Source: Novipirellula galeiformis (GTDB lineage Bacteria; Planctomycetota; Planctomycetia; Pirellulales; Pirellulaceae). From it: a DNA stretch of 64,000 bases. The notes below the pieces were generated by a model, which was not told where the DNA came from, made no database searches, and saw only the letters and a program-made list of their open reading frames with translations. The position numbers and the translations under genes were made by a program. The DNA lies in the NCBI RefSeq assembly GCF_007860095.1, contig NZ_SJPT01000008.1:233461-297460 (forward strand). Direction: 5' to 3'. This document shows, piece by piece, positions 58,501 to 64,000 of this stretch (position 1 is the first letter of the stretch; each line of letters begins with the position of its first letter).

Positions 58501-59407
58501 TGGAGCGGCCAAAGACGAGACGTCTCCGCAGGGCGATGCGAAGGCCAATGAGCAAGGTTCGCAAAACGATGCCGAAAATGGTTCCAGTAGCGATTCGATG
58601 AATCCGCAAGATGGCGGCGAACAGGGTGCAGGCAAACAAGGTGCAGGCAAACAAGGTGCAGGCAACGAGGGGGCTGCAAACTCCAGCGATACGTCCGATG
58701 CGAGTGCGTCACCCCAGGGCAACAAGGACGCCAATCAAGCAGCACCCGACGCTTCGGAATCCCAAGACCAAGCTAATCAAGACCAAGCTAATCAAGACCA
58801 AGCTAATCAAGACCAAGCTAATCAAGGCGAAGCGAAATCCAGAGACGAAGCCAAGTCCAAAGGTAGCGATCCACAGAGCGGCCAACCGCGTGATTCGGCG
58901 TCCGAGCCGACGCCCTCCTCCGAGTCCGGAGAGCCACGTCGTCAGGCGCCGGATGGCTCGGGAGCGGGGAGTAATGGCTCGGGCTCGGGAGCGGATTCGG
59001 GTAATGCTGTCGATTCCTTGCCACCCACATCCGATCCCGTCGATCTCGATTACGCTAAAAAGTCGACCGACATGGTGCTGGACTATCTCAATGAAACGCG
59101 TGACAAGCCGGACCAAGATTTGCTTGAAAAACTAAACTGGACCGATGCGGATTTACAGCGTTTTGCGGAGCGATGGAAACAGGTTCGCGAGCTCGATCAA
59201 ACCGGCGCGTCCGATCCCTCCAAACAGCAGGAGCTTCGCGAAGCACTCGAAAGTTTGGGGATGCGTCCACCGACCCAGGCGACAAGCCAACGCCGCGAAC
59301 AAGCCGATGCGTTGCGAGGACTGCGTGACGCTGGGAATCGCACGCCGCCACCGGCCGCTTACCAAGATGCCTTTGACTCCTTCCGCCGAGCCATCGGCGG
59401 AAAGTAG
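55580..59407 (+). CDS. Large membrane protein, DUF4175-like N-terminus, with 600-residue low-complexity region
   Basis: 1275 residues. Three membrane helices in the first 200 residues (about 48-70, 78-98 and 173-192) with SLERDVPEMRQELTSYVTLR between them, as in DUF4175-type proteins. An extracytoplasmic region of beta-sandwich type (about 195-550) follows. Residues about 555-1155 are low complexity (Ser, Gly, Gln, Asp, Lys, Glu, Asn), with in-frame 15-bp DNA repeats giving GDAKS, DQANQ and GAGKQ units. The last 120 residues are again ordered (VDLDYAKKSTDMVLDYLNET ... AYQDAFDSFRRAIGGK), as in planctomycete homologues. The ordered ends and tolerated repeats suggest a long spacer. Function unknown. 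Confidence 0.75.
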   Translation: MSLSTTASPTPPPSTPREPNAFDSVAALVESRIGEAQKALWWAELIRSLLRILIGAVVAVLVWVVVDQWLYSPGRGARIVGFIALLSWVVSQTLLRVVPVLRGAIRPEYAAYSLERDVPEMRQELTSYVTLRDQKDAPGLRGKVIRSIGAHAASRLRTHDALPIEATGMIRWWLVTAGLMAIFFLYAALSPKDSFQSASRLVMPIASIDPAKRVMIRDVLPGNVETLAGRTLEISAVVEGLRQDEPVICRWQAQDREVETPLQRDASSGRYLGEITLEHASSGQVPYQIEAGDNLAGPFYLTVQDVPVVAVQSIRYVPPSYTQKQPHTSSSAAITALDGTQVTVSARTNRPIEKATIQFNPKPLGDTVHATAGSMEMQVDESGTLITFSFPVRYARERSSAVQLESYRIKVWDKSGQTNPAPIVYPIRVIADLSPEVTIVMPQQSPKSIPIDAQQIIEIHAADADYGLQRIELEIRRGIEVLERATLWKDDVGRKGNQIAEYRFRPHEHFLRVGDAVQVTAIATDNRGDVMDPLVEPNVAKTDPVELRITMSEPVPKEPVAGEGLSAPDKKPAASPDAGESAGQGEQGGASGGASQSGGKSKSGEQSGGSSGGTGGESGEQQDSDPENQSGSSGGSGTQPPSDAEDSQGEGDNKDASGGGASSGASQDSGESRDDSGGEMKDSQPGDSQPSDSKSGNSQPGDSKQGDSPQGDSKPNDAKSGDAKSSDAKSSDAKSGDAKSGEDGAGGNSAGAGQDGGDPSGGAKPKGRENSNSKQTDSATGSKQGESGPNETGQGETGQGGAEQGMSDPSQSTDGSQQGSEQGQGSEQNQSGSAEREPPKHDGEAFERIRDYLDQKKQQQSGQGSQGDSAAKPDSNSDAGSERQSSADANDPNQMNESGSGEDSTADATNSAKQSTGQDAQNNKPAGAESGAGKSGEEQPQTPPSSKPADSKQGDTEKSGDGSGEKSGEGAAKDGAAKDETSPQGDAKANEQGSQNDAENGSSSDSMNPQDGGEQGAGKQGAGKQGAGNEGAANSSDTSDASASPQGNKDANQAAPDASESQDQANQDQANQDQANQDQANQGEAKSRDEAKSKGSDPQSGQPRDSASEPTPSSESGEPRRQAPDGSGAGSNGSGSGADSGNAVDSLPPTSDPVDLDYAKKSTDMVLDYLNETRDKPDQDLLEKLNWTDADLQRFAERWKQVRELDQTGASDPSKQQELREALESLGMRPPTQATSQRREQADALRGLRDAGNRTPPPAAYQDAFDSFRRAIGGK
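57731..57805 (+). repeat. 15-bp tandem repeat, five copies, in the low-complexity gene
   Basis: Five in-frame units of GCGAAGTCGRGYGAT, coding AKSGD or AKSSD. Being a multiple of three, copy-number change keeps the frame. Confidence 0.9.
58763..58822 (+). repeat. 15-bp tandem repeat, four copies, in the low-complexity gene
   Basis: Four perfect units of CAAGACCAAGCTAAT, coding QDQAN. A three-copy GGTGCAGGCAAACAA-type repeat lies 130 bases before it. Confidence 0.9.
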
Positions 59408-59441
59408 TGGATCATTGCTAATGAGTCCTGAGTCCTGAGTC

Positions 59442-59463
59442 CGTAGGGCCGGTGGAACCGGCC
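59442..59463. repeat. Dispersed palindromic element, copy 2
   Basis: CGTAGGGCCGGT-GGA-ACCGGCC, the inverted-flank counterpart of the copy at 53978-54000. It lies at the end of the convergent nucleotidyltransferase gene. Confidence 0.7.
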
Positions 59464-60576
59464 TCACTCAAACATCTCGTCAAGCTGTTCGATGTAGTCC
59501 AATGCCGCTTCGGGAGTTTCCACTTCCATTCCCGGAACGCGTCCGGCGCGATCGCATTCCCCTAACAGACATAAGTCATCAAACCACGGGTGGGCAGCAA
59601 GCCGTTTGCGACGTCGCGCTCCAATCGTACGTTCATGGATTTTGTGAGCTTCCATGTGGTGCCTGATCAACCATGCGGTGCGCTCCGAAATGAACCCCTC
59701 GAGAGCTTCTAGGCTGCTGCAGACGTGGTTCTGCGGATCGATTGCTTTGCCGATGTCATGTAACAACGCCGCCAACAAAAACTCTTCATCATACGGCATC
59801 AAGTCTTTCGCTAATGCAAAGACTTGCATGCTGTGAAACAACGCATCCCCTTCCGGATGGTAATGCGGACTTTGCCGCACGTTTTCCAATGGAATCAACA
59901 GCGACAAGAAAACGTTTGCACGATCCGGACACAGATCCATTGCGGATAATTGCTCGACTTGAGCGTTTGCATCGACGTCGTGCTCCATTGCGATCATACG
60001 TTCCAATTCTGCAATCCCGACGCGTTCGATCGCTTTGCCGGTAATCGAACTGCGAAATCGAAATCCGAGTAATGAAGGGTGATAGACCGTTAGTTCGATC
60101 GGAAACGTGTCGCGCACATGTAAGTGGGTAAACACACGTTGCTCGCCATGTTTTTCGACCCGTTTACGCTGCATGTGATAGAAAACGCCCAGTTCATCGA
60201 GCGCGATTGCAATCGATTGAGGCGACGCGGCAAACACATGGATATCAATGTCCGAGCCTTCGCGAATGCTGCCGGTCAGCACGCTGCCGATCAATTTGGG
60301 GTGAAACGGCGTCAGTTTTCGCAGCCACCATGCGGCCCGCAATCGCATCTCCAGCAGCCGTTTGGAATAGCCCTGGTCGCCTTCGCTGATTCGGGCCAGC
60401 AATTGCACTTGTTCGCGAATTTCGGCGTTGGTGGGCAAGTCGGCTGGTTTGATCCAGCCTCGATAGATTCGGCGAGCGGCTTTTTGTTTGGCAGTGAAGT
60501 ACTCGCTACATTCACGCGAGTACATCAAGCGTGCCGCTTCCCAAGCAATCTGGCGGCGAAGTTTTGGCGATGACAT
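59464..60576 (-). CDS. Nucleotidyltransferase-HD domain fusion protein
   Basis: 370 residues. An N-terminal Arg/Lys-rich helical part (1-90) leads to a nucleotidyltransferase active site, GSVLTGSIREGSDIDIHVF (97-115), with the G-S and D-x-D of the polymerase beta superfamily, and ELTVYHPS as its third-strand Asp/Glu region. Residues 235-330 form an HD phosphohydrolase: HSMQVF (His248), AALLHDIGK (His273-Asp274) and RHHMEAH. The C-terminus is LDYIEQLDEMFE. The pairing recalls CCA-adding enzymes and (p)ppGpp/oligoadenylate-type proteins, but the HD is class-specific and the specificity unknown. It converges on the low-complexity gene. Confidence 0.87.
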   Translation of the reverse strand: MSSPKLRRQIAWEAARLMYSRECSEYFTAKQKAARRIYRGWIKPADLPTNAEIREQVQLLARISEGDQGYSKRLLEMRLRAAWWLRKLTPFHPKLIGSVLTGSIREGSDIDIHVFAASPQSIAIALDELGVFYHMQRKRVEKHGEQRVFTHLHVRDTFPIELTVYHPSLLGFRFRSSITGKAIERVGIAELERMIAMEHDVDANAQVEQLSAMDLCPDRANVFLSLLIPLENVRQSPHYHPEGDALFHSMQVFALAKDLMPYDEEFLLAALLHDIGKAIDPQNHVCSSLEALEGFISERTAWLIRHHMEAHKIHERTIGARRRKRLAAHPWFDDLCLLGECDRAGRVPGMEVETPEAALDYIEQLDEMFE

Positions 60577-60902
60577 TCAAAAGGTTTGGCGATGCAAACC
60601 GAGAAAGATCGAGCAACGAAGGGTCAGGTCACCTCTTCAGTCTTCGTCGTTTGGCCCCGAATGTCAAACGTTTTTCTGCAGGGCCCACCGCCCCAGGCGG
60701 TCCGTACTCCATTCTTCCCGTGCATCCACACGACATTTGTCATCTTTTTTTATGTTCGATAGGGGGGGGGGCATTAGTAATGGCGTCGCGATGATTGTAG
60801 CGATTAAAGGTTGCAAACCCGTGCGGCTGTATTATTTGGCACATTTGGCACGATAGATGTAGAGTCCATTCGTCCACCTTTCGAGACCTCGGGTAACTTT
60901 GC
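60577..60902. other. 326-base divergent intergenic region containing a G10 tract
   Basis: Between the nucleotidyltransferase-HD gene and the autotransporter-type gene. The G10 homopolymer at 60762-60771 is the only striking element. Confidence 0.55.
60762..60771 (+). repeat. G10 homopolymer upstream of outer-membrane protein gene
   Basis: Ten consecutive G bases, about 130 bases before the start of the autotransporter-type gene and between two divergent starts. Homopolymers this long are prone to slippage. Confidence 0.85.
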
Positions 60903-62318
60903 ATGTTCCGATTTTTGACCACGATGACGCTGATCGTCTGTGTGACAACAGCACAAGCGGCATCCCCCATCCTTATTAACTCGTCTAATACGACGCTGAC
61001 GCAAGCTGACGGAGGTAATGGTTATGCAACCGTTACGGTGGGGGCTGGCGAGTCGATCTCGGCGATCAATGTGAGTACCAACAGTAGCTATTTTCATATG
61101 GGGATGAGTGGAGGCGGTGAAAATTGGCACCGAGATTGGAACAACGAGATTGGCAATCTGCTGGATTTTGGAACCGCATCCACAGCTGACCCTGGCTCCT
61201 ACATCTTCGACTGGGATTTGTATTCTGGTGAATTCACCATCAACTTCATCTTTGAGCTGCCCTCGTTTGAAGCGGGCCAATTGCTCGGCAGCACCTCGCA
61301 GGCTCAGTTCCAGAACCAAAACTATCAGTTCCAATCGCTGAGCCGTCAAATCACCGGCATGGCAGGTAGCTTCGCTGGCGGTGCAGGCTCGATGGACCAT
61401 GTCACGCTCACTGCTCCGCCACGTACCTCTAGCGGTGATTACGCACCGGTTAGTCTGGTCAGTTACGAGGAACCGGCCGTCCAGCAGATCAGCTACCGAA
61501 GTGCGCCGCTGACGCGAGGCGGTTGGGGTGGTTGGATGCAAGGCTACGGGATCGGCGGCAGCGCCGATGGCCATCTCGGAGTGGCGGGATTCGACTACGG
61601 TGCCGCAGGCACGCAACTGGGGCTCTTCCGCCACGTTGATGCTCATACGATGGTGGGCTTCTATGGCACGTACGGCTATCAAAACGTCAGCACGGACAAC
61701 GGTTCCGAAGCGGACGTCAACAGCGGGATGATTGGCACATTCTTGCACCGCAACGATCACGATGGCAACTACTACACGTTGGCCGGCAACGCGGCGTACG
61801 ACGACTACGACACATCCCGCATCGGTGGCATCACCGGCAACTTTGACGGCGTGCAAACTGGCACCTACCTGGAACGCGGTTGGAATCGCACCCTCGGTGG
61901 CGTGAAGGTTCAACCCAATGTTGCCCTGCAATACGTGTGGGTCCACCAAGACGACCATGTGGAGTCCGGTGGAGCATCGATCGACGATGTCGATGCCCAT
62001 TCGCTCCGCAGCATGGTTGGCTCGAACTTTTATGGCAACCGTCACCTGAACGGCTATTACGGTTGGCGTTGGACACCCAATGCCCGGGCTTCGTGGATGC
62101 ATGAGTATCTGGATCCATCGACCAGCGTCACCGGCACCCAGAGCGGATCGAGTTTTGCAACCAACGGCTTGGACCTGGGCCGCGACTGGGCATTGGTAGG
62201 CATCGGGTTGCAAGGCAATCGCAACGCGGCGCTAACGCTATACGGCAACTATGATCTGCAGGTCAACGACCGTAGCCAATTCCACACCGGCAGCGCCGGC
62301 GTGGTTTGGACGCGATAA
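60903..62318 (+). CDS. Autotransporter-type outer-membrane beta-barrel protein
   Basis: 471 residues with signal peptide MFRFLTTMTLIVCVTTAQAA. A short passenger part (about 20-195) holds Ser/Asn/Gly-rich strands (GESISAINVSTNSSYFHMGM). From about residue 205 an autotransporter barrel domain starts: RGGWGGWMQGYGIGGSADGH, then alternating strands (MVGFYGTYGYQNVSTDNGSE, YYTLAGNAAYDDYDTSRIGG, LHP-free loops, VKVQPNVALQYVWVHQDDHV) to TGSAGVVWTR. Autotransporter barrels often end in an aromatic; here it ends in Trp-Thr-Arg. The passenger has no recognised enzyme domain, so adhesion or structural roles are guesses. Confidence 0.85.
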   Translation: MFRFLTTMTLIVCVTTAQAASPILINSSNTTLTQADGGNGYATVTVGAGESISAINVSTNSSYFHMGMSGGGENWHRDWNNEIGNLLDFGTASTADPGSYIFDWDLYSGEFTINFIFELPSFEAGQLLGSTSQAQFQNQNYQFQSLSRQITGMAGSFAGGAGSMDHVTLTAPPRTSSGDYAPVSLVSYEEPAVQQISYRSAPLTRGGWGGWMQGYGIGGSADGHLGVAGFDYGAAGTQLGLFRHVDAHTMVGFYGTYGYQNVSTDNGSEADVNSGMIGTFLHRNDHDGNYYTLAGNAAYDDYDTSRIGGITGNFDGVQTGTYLERGWNRTLGGVKVQPNVALQYVWVHQDDHVESGGASIDDVDAHSLRSMVGSNFYGNRHLNGYYGWRWTPNARASWMHEYLDPSTSVTGTQSGSSFATNGLDLGRDWALVGIGLQGNRNAALTLYGNYDLQVNDRSQFHTGSAGVVWTR

Positions 62319-62372
62319 GAGAGCGTCATTCGGGCCAGCAAATACAATGAAAAACCGAACGCCACGCCGACA

Positions 62373-62425
62373 TCGTCGAATCGTTAGAGAAACGTTGTTC
62401 AAGCTGGCGCAGAATCGAGATCAAA
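62373..62425 (+). repeat. Imperfect dispersed repeat, copy 1
   Basis: Starts CGTCGAATCGTTAGAG and includes AACGTTGTTCAAGCTGG. Resembles the sequence at 62797-62850 over about 50 bases by eye. Confidence 0.6.
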
Positions 62426-62796
62426 CTGGCTGGATCAGTCACGAAGTGACGACAGGCAATAGCCACGGACGCGAGTCCGTGGTTGACGGCCGACCCGGAT
62501 TGGGACAGTCGCAACGCGACGACATGTGTCATTACCGAACGATTGCATTGCCTTGAACAGACAGAAAACATTCAGGCTGCACCTAGCGTCAAATTTGCTG
62601 GCGGGCACCAATCACCGGTCATTTTTTAATCTTCCATTTTTTAACCTCGCTTACCTGCCAATCGGCATCGGCACGATGCAAGCGACTGGCACGGCCGAGA
62701 TCATTCTCGATCGTGAGCCAATGCAATACGACCTAGCGCGGAGTAACAGGAGGTTAAAAGATGGGGTGGTAAAAAAATCCGAGCGGCAAGCTTACC

Positions 62797-62850
62797 TCGT
62801 TGAATCCTTTGAGGAAACTTTGTTCAAGCTGGGGCAAGTACGAGATTGAT
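62797..62850 (+). repeat. Imperfect dispersed repeat, copy 2
   Basis: Starts CGTTGAATCCTTTGAG and includes AACTTTGTTCAAGCTGG. Partner of the copy at 62373-62425. Confidence 0.6.
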
Positions 62851-63036
62851 CCGTCTGACGCGTTCGCCGAAGGATTTCGACCACTTACCACATTGTCTCT
62901 TTGGTGAGTTCTCACGCTAGCGATTTCAGTTGAAACCCGAGGTTGCCCCAGTCGCGAAGCGTCTCCAAAGTAAGTGCGATGTCCCCAGACGTTTTTTCTC
63001 CCTAGCGATTTGCTCTGTCTCCCGGTATTAGTCCCC

Positions 63037-63078
63037 AGGCATTAGGCATTAGGCATTAGGCATTAGGCATTAGGCATT
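63037..63078 (+). repeat. 7-bp tandem repeat AGGCATT, six copies
   Basis: Six perfect contiguous copies of AGGCATT, flanked on both sides by GTCCCCAGGCATT-like sequence. Too short a unit and no spacers, so not a CRISPR. Confidence 0.9.
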
Positions 63079-63369
63079 TCCGTCCCCAGGCATTTCTGTG
63101 GGGGACGCCGGTAACTTCGGATTACAATTGCATGTGGCATCCCGTTTGTCTTTTTGGCATAGCAGCCGTAGAAGAGTTCGGTACTGAATCCGTGGATTGC
63201 AGATGGAGTGGTTCCAGCCATCGTCAGACCGAGTTGATTGGTCCTGTGCGGGGAAAAAATTGCATCTTTGGGTTGCCAAGTTAAAGAAATTGCAAAGGCC
63301 TGCGACTGGGGCTTTGTCTGTCGAAAGAGATCTCTGGAAAGTACACCTCGCTGAGCGAAAGATAAAATT

Positions 63370-64000
63370 ATGACGAACCGTATGCAGTGTTGCCGGGTTT
63401 TCGGGTTGGTCGTTTTTATCGCGTGCGGGTTAGGGCTGCCTGCAGACACGTTGCAAAATTGCTGGGGGCAAGACGTACCCGAGGATGTCGCGACAGATGC
63501 TCAAGGACAGCAAACGGAGCCGACCAAGGCCCTATTGATTGAAACCTTGAACAAGGTCTTGAGCCTGCTGGAAAAGGAAGATTACGTTTCCGCATCGGCG
63601 CATTTTGTACTGCCACCGAATTTTCGCCCCGAGATGTTGGATGGATTTATCAAACGAAGCGAAATTTCGCGGGCGGGGATTGAGGTGTTAGCACAGGACG
63701 GGGTGTTTGGTAACGCCGAACAGACCTTCGGCGCCGAACGAGCGGCCAGCCATGCAGAACGTGCCAAAGTCGATCGCGAGCAGTGCTATGGTTTCTATCA
63801 CACTACCGAAGATGCGACCGGCGAGGTGATGGCGTTTTGGGACGGTTCAGGATTCCGAATTGTGCGGCTAGATGACGTTGGGAAACTGTCCGCAACCAGC
63901 GGCGGCGCGGATCCTGAACCTGCTAGTCCCAGCACGAAAGCGTTGCCCAATATGGCTGCCAACCTAGCCACAAAGGATGCCGCCGCGGTACCCGTCGGGG
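63370..64000 (+). CDS. Secreted hypothetical protein (3' end outside window)
   Basis: The frame stays open from the ATG at 63370 to the window edge, at least 210 residues. The signal peptide is MTNRMQCCRVFGLVVFIACG then LGLPAD. The mature part has EPTKALLIETLNKVLSLLEK, YVSASAHFVLPPNFRPEMLD, and a compact domain ERAKVDREQCYGFYHTTEDA followed by GEVMAFWDGSGFRIVRLDDV, then a Ser/Pro/Ala-rich stretch. This resembles the small secreted proteins with terminal beta hairpins common in planctomycetes. No family was recognised and the C-terminus is missing. Confidence 0.7.
   Translation, partial: MTNRMQCCRVFGLVVFIACGLGLPADTLQNCWGQDVPEDVATDAQGQQTEPTKALLIETLNKVLSLLEKEDYVSASAHFVLPPNFRPEMLDGFIKRSEISRAGIEVLAQDGVFGNAEQTFGAERAASHAERAKVDREQCYGFYHTTEDATGEVMAFWDGSGFRIVRLDDVGKLSATSGGADPEPASPSTKALPNMAANLATKDAAAVPVG

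Larger units (their letters stand above)
62319..63369. other. 1.05-kb intergenic region with repeats, no convincing gene
   Basis: Contains two imperfect copies of a roughly 50-base sequence, at about 62373-62425 and 62797-62850, sharing GTTCAAGCTGG and the nearby CGAGAT, and a 7-bp tandem repeat near 63040. Frames across it, such as those coding ETLFKLAQ- and ETLFKLGQ-like peptides, arise from the repeat and lack ribosome sites. No RNA gene was recognised. Confidence 0.6.

Noticed and set aside
60804-62213. 469-codon minus-strand frame
   Set aside because: Antisense to the autotransporter-type gene with signal peptide and barrel strands; a shadow frame.
62526-62849. 107-codon plus-strand frame as a gene
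   Set aside because: The similar ETLFKL peptide in an upstream frame comes from a DNA repeat; there is no ribosome-binding site and no family match.
63037-63078. CRISPR-like repeat array
   Set aside because: The unit is only 7 bp, without spacers; it is a simple tandem repeat.

Overview
The window reads as chromosomal DNA of a planctomycete of the Pirellulaceae, most like Rhodopirellula. This is an inference from family content: a DUF1559 prepilin-like protein, a secreted sulfatase, a Ser/Thr kinase with the short N-terminal acidic domain typical of planctomycetes, an ECF sigma factor beside that kinase, a zinc-ribbon coiled-coil protein after the housekeeping sigma factor, and many secreted or lipoprotein gene products. 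Genes are mostly monocistronic or in short operons on both strands. No rRNA, tRNA, CRISPR array, IS element or prophage was recognised.

Layout. 1-4.5 kb is a plus-strand housekeeping block: the end of rpoD/sigA, a zinc-ribbon protein, coaE, rho and ribH. 4.5-9.1 kb holds a sulfatase, hisS, a YkgJ-type cysteine-cluster protein and, divergently, purU. 9.6-11.6 kb has a lipoprotein MsrA and two small unknown proteins. 11.9-16 kb is a minus-strand MacB-like export operon (adaptor, ATPase, permease) whose adaptor carries a C-terminal EF-hand pair. 16-24.3 kb has a UDP-sugar pyrophosphorylase, a lipoate ligase-like protein, a 1203-residue FtsX permease and a divergent TolC-type lipoprotein. 24.3-26.3 kb has a His-rich secreted repeat protein and a DUF1559 protein. 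26.4-30.4 kb is a PepSY / DUF2271 / DUF4198 / membrane flavoprotein-reductase operon, probably a metal (iron) reduction or uptake unit.

30.4-37.3 kb carries a Kef-type antiporter, a receptor kinase whose extracytoplasmic half is a TAXI (TRAP) solute-binding domain, an ECF sigma factor, a thioredoxin-fold lipoprotein and a methyltransferase. 37.7-43.4 kb has an outer-membrane protein, a BPSS1187-type hydrolase, glgB, an SRPBCC-GyrI-like fusion and a small membrane protein. 43.5-45.3 kb looks like an integron gene-cassette remnant: imperfect inverted-repeat attC-like sites flank a ParD/ParE module and a small membrane protein, with no integrase in the window. 45.7-53.8 kb has an MscS channel, an unknown acidic protein, a phospholipase C-like/DUF4332 protein, glutamate dehydrogenase, hisA and a secreted alpha/beta hydrolase. 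54.1-64 kb has a helix-turn-helix regulator ending in a strong terminator, a 1275-residue DUF4175-like low-complexity protein, a nucleotidyltransferase-HD fusion, an autotransporter-type barrel protein with a G10 tract upstream, a repeat-bearing 1 kb spacer, and a secreted protein cut by the window edge.

Most interesting: the kinase-TAXI receptor beside an ECF sigma factor, the attC-like cassette array, the C-rich rut-like leader of rho, the EF-hand export adaptor, and the nucleotidyltransferase-HD fusion.
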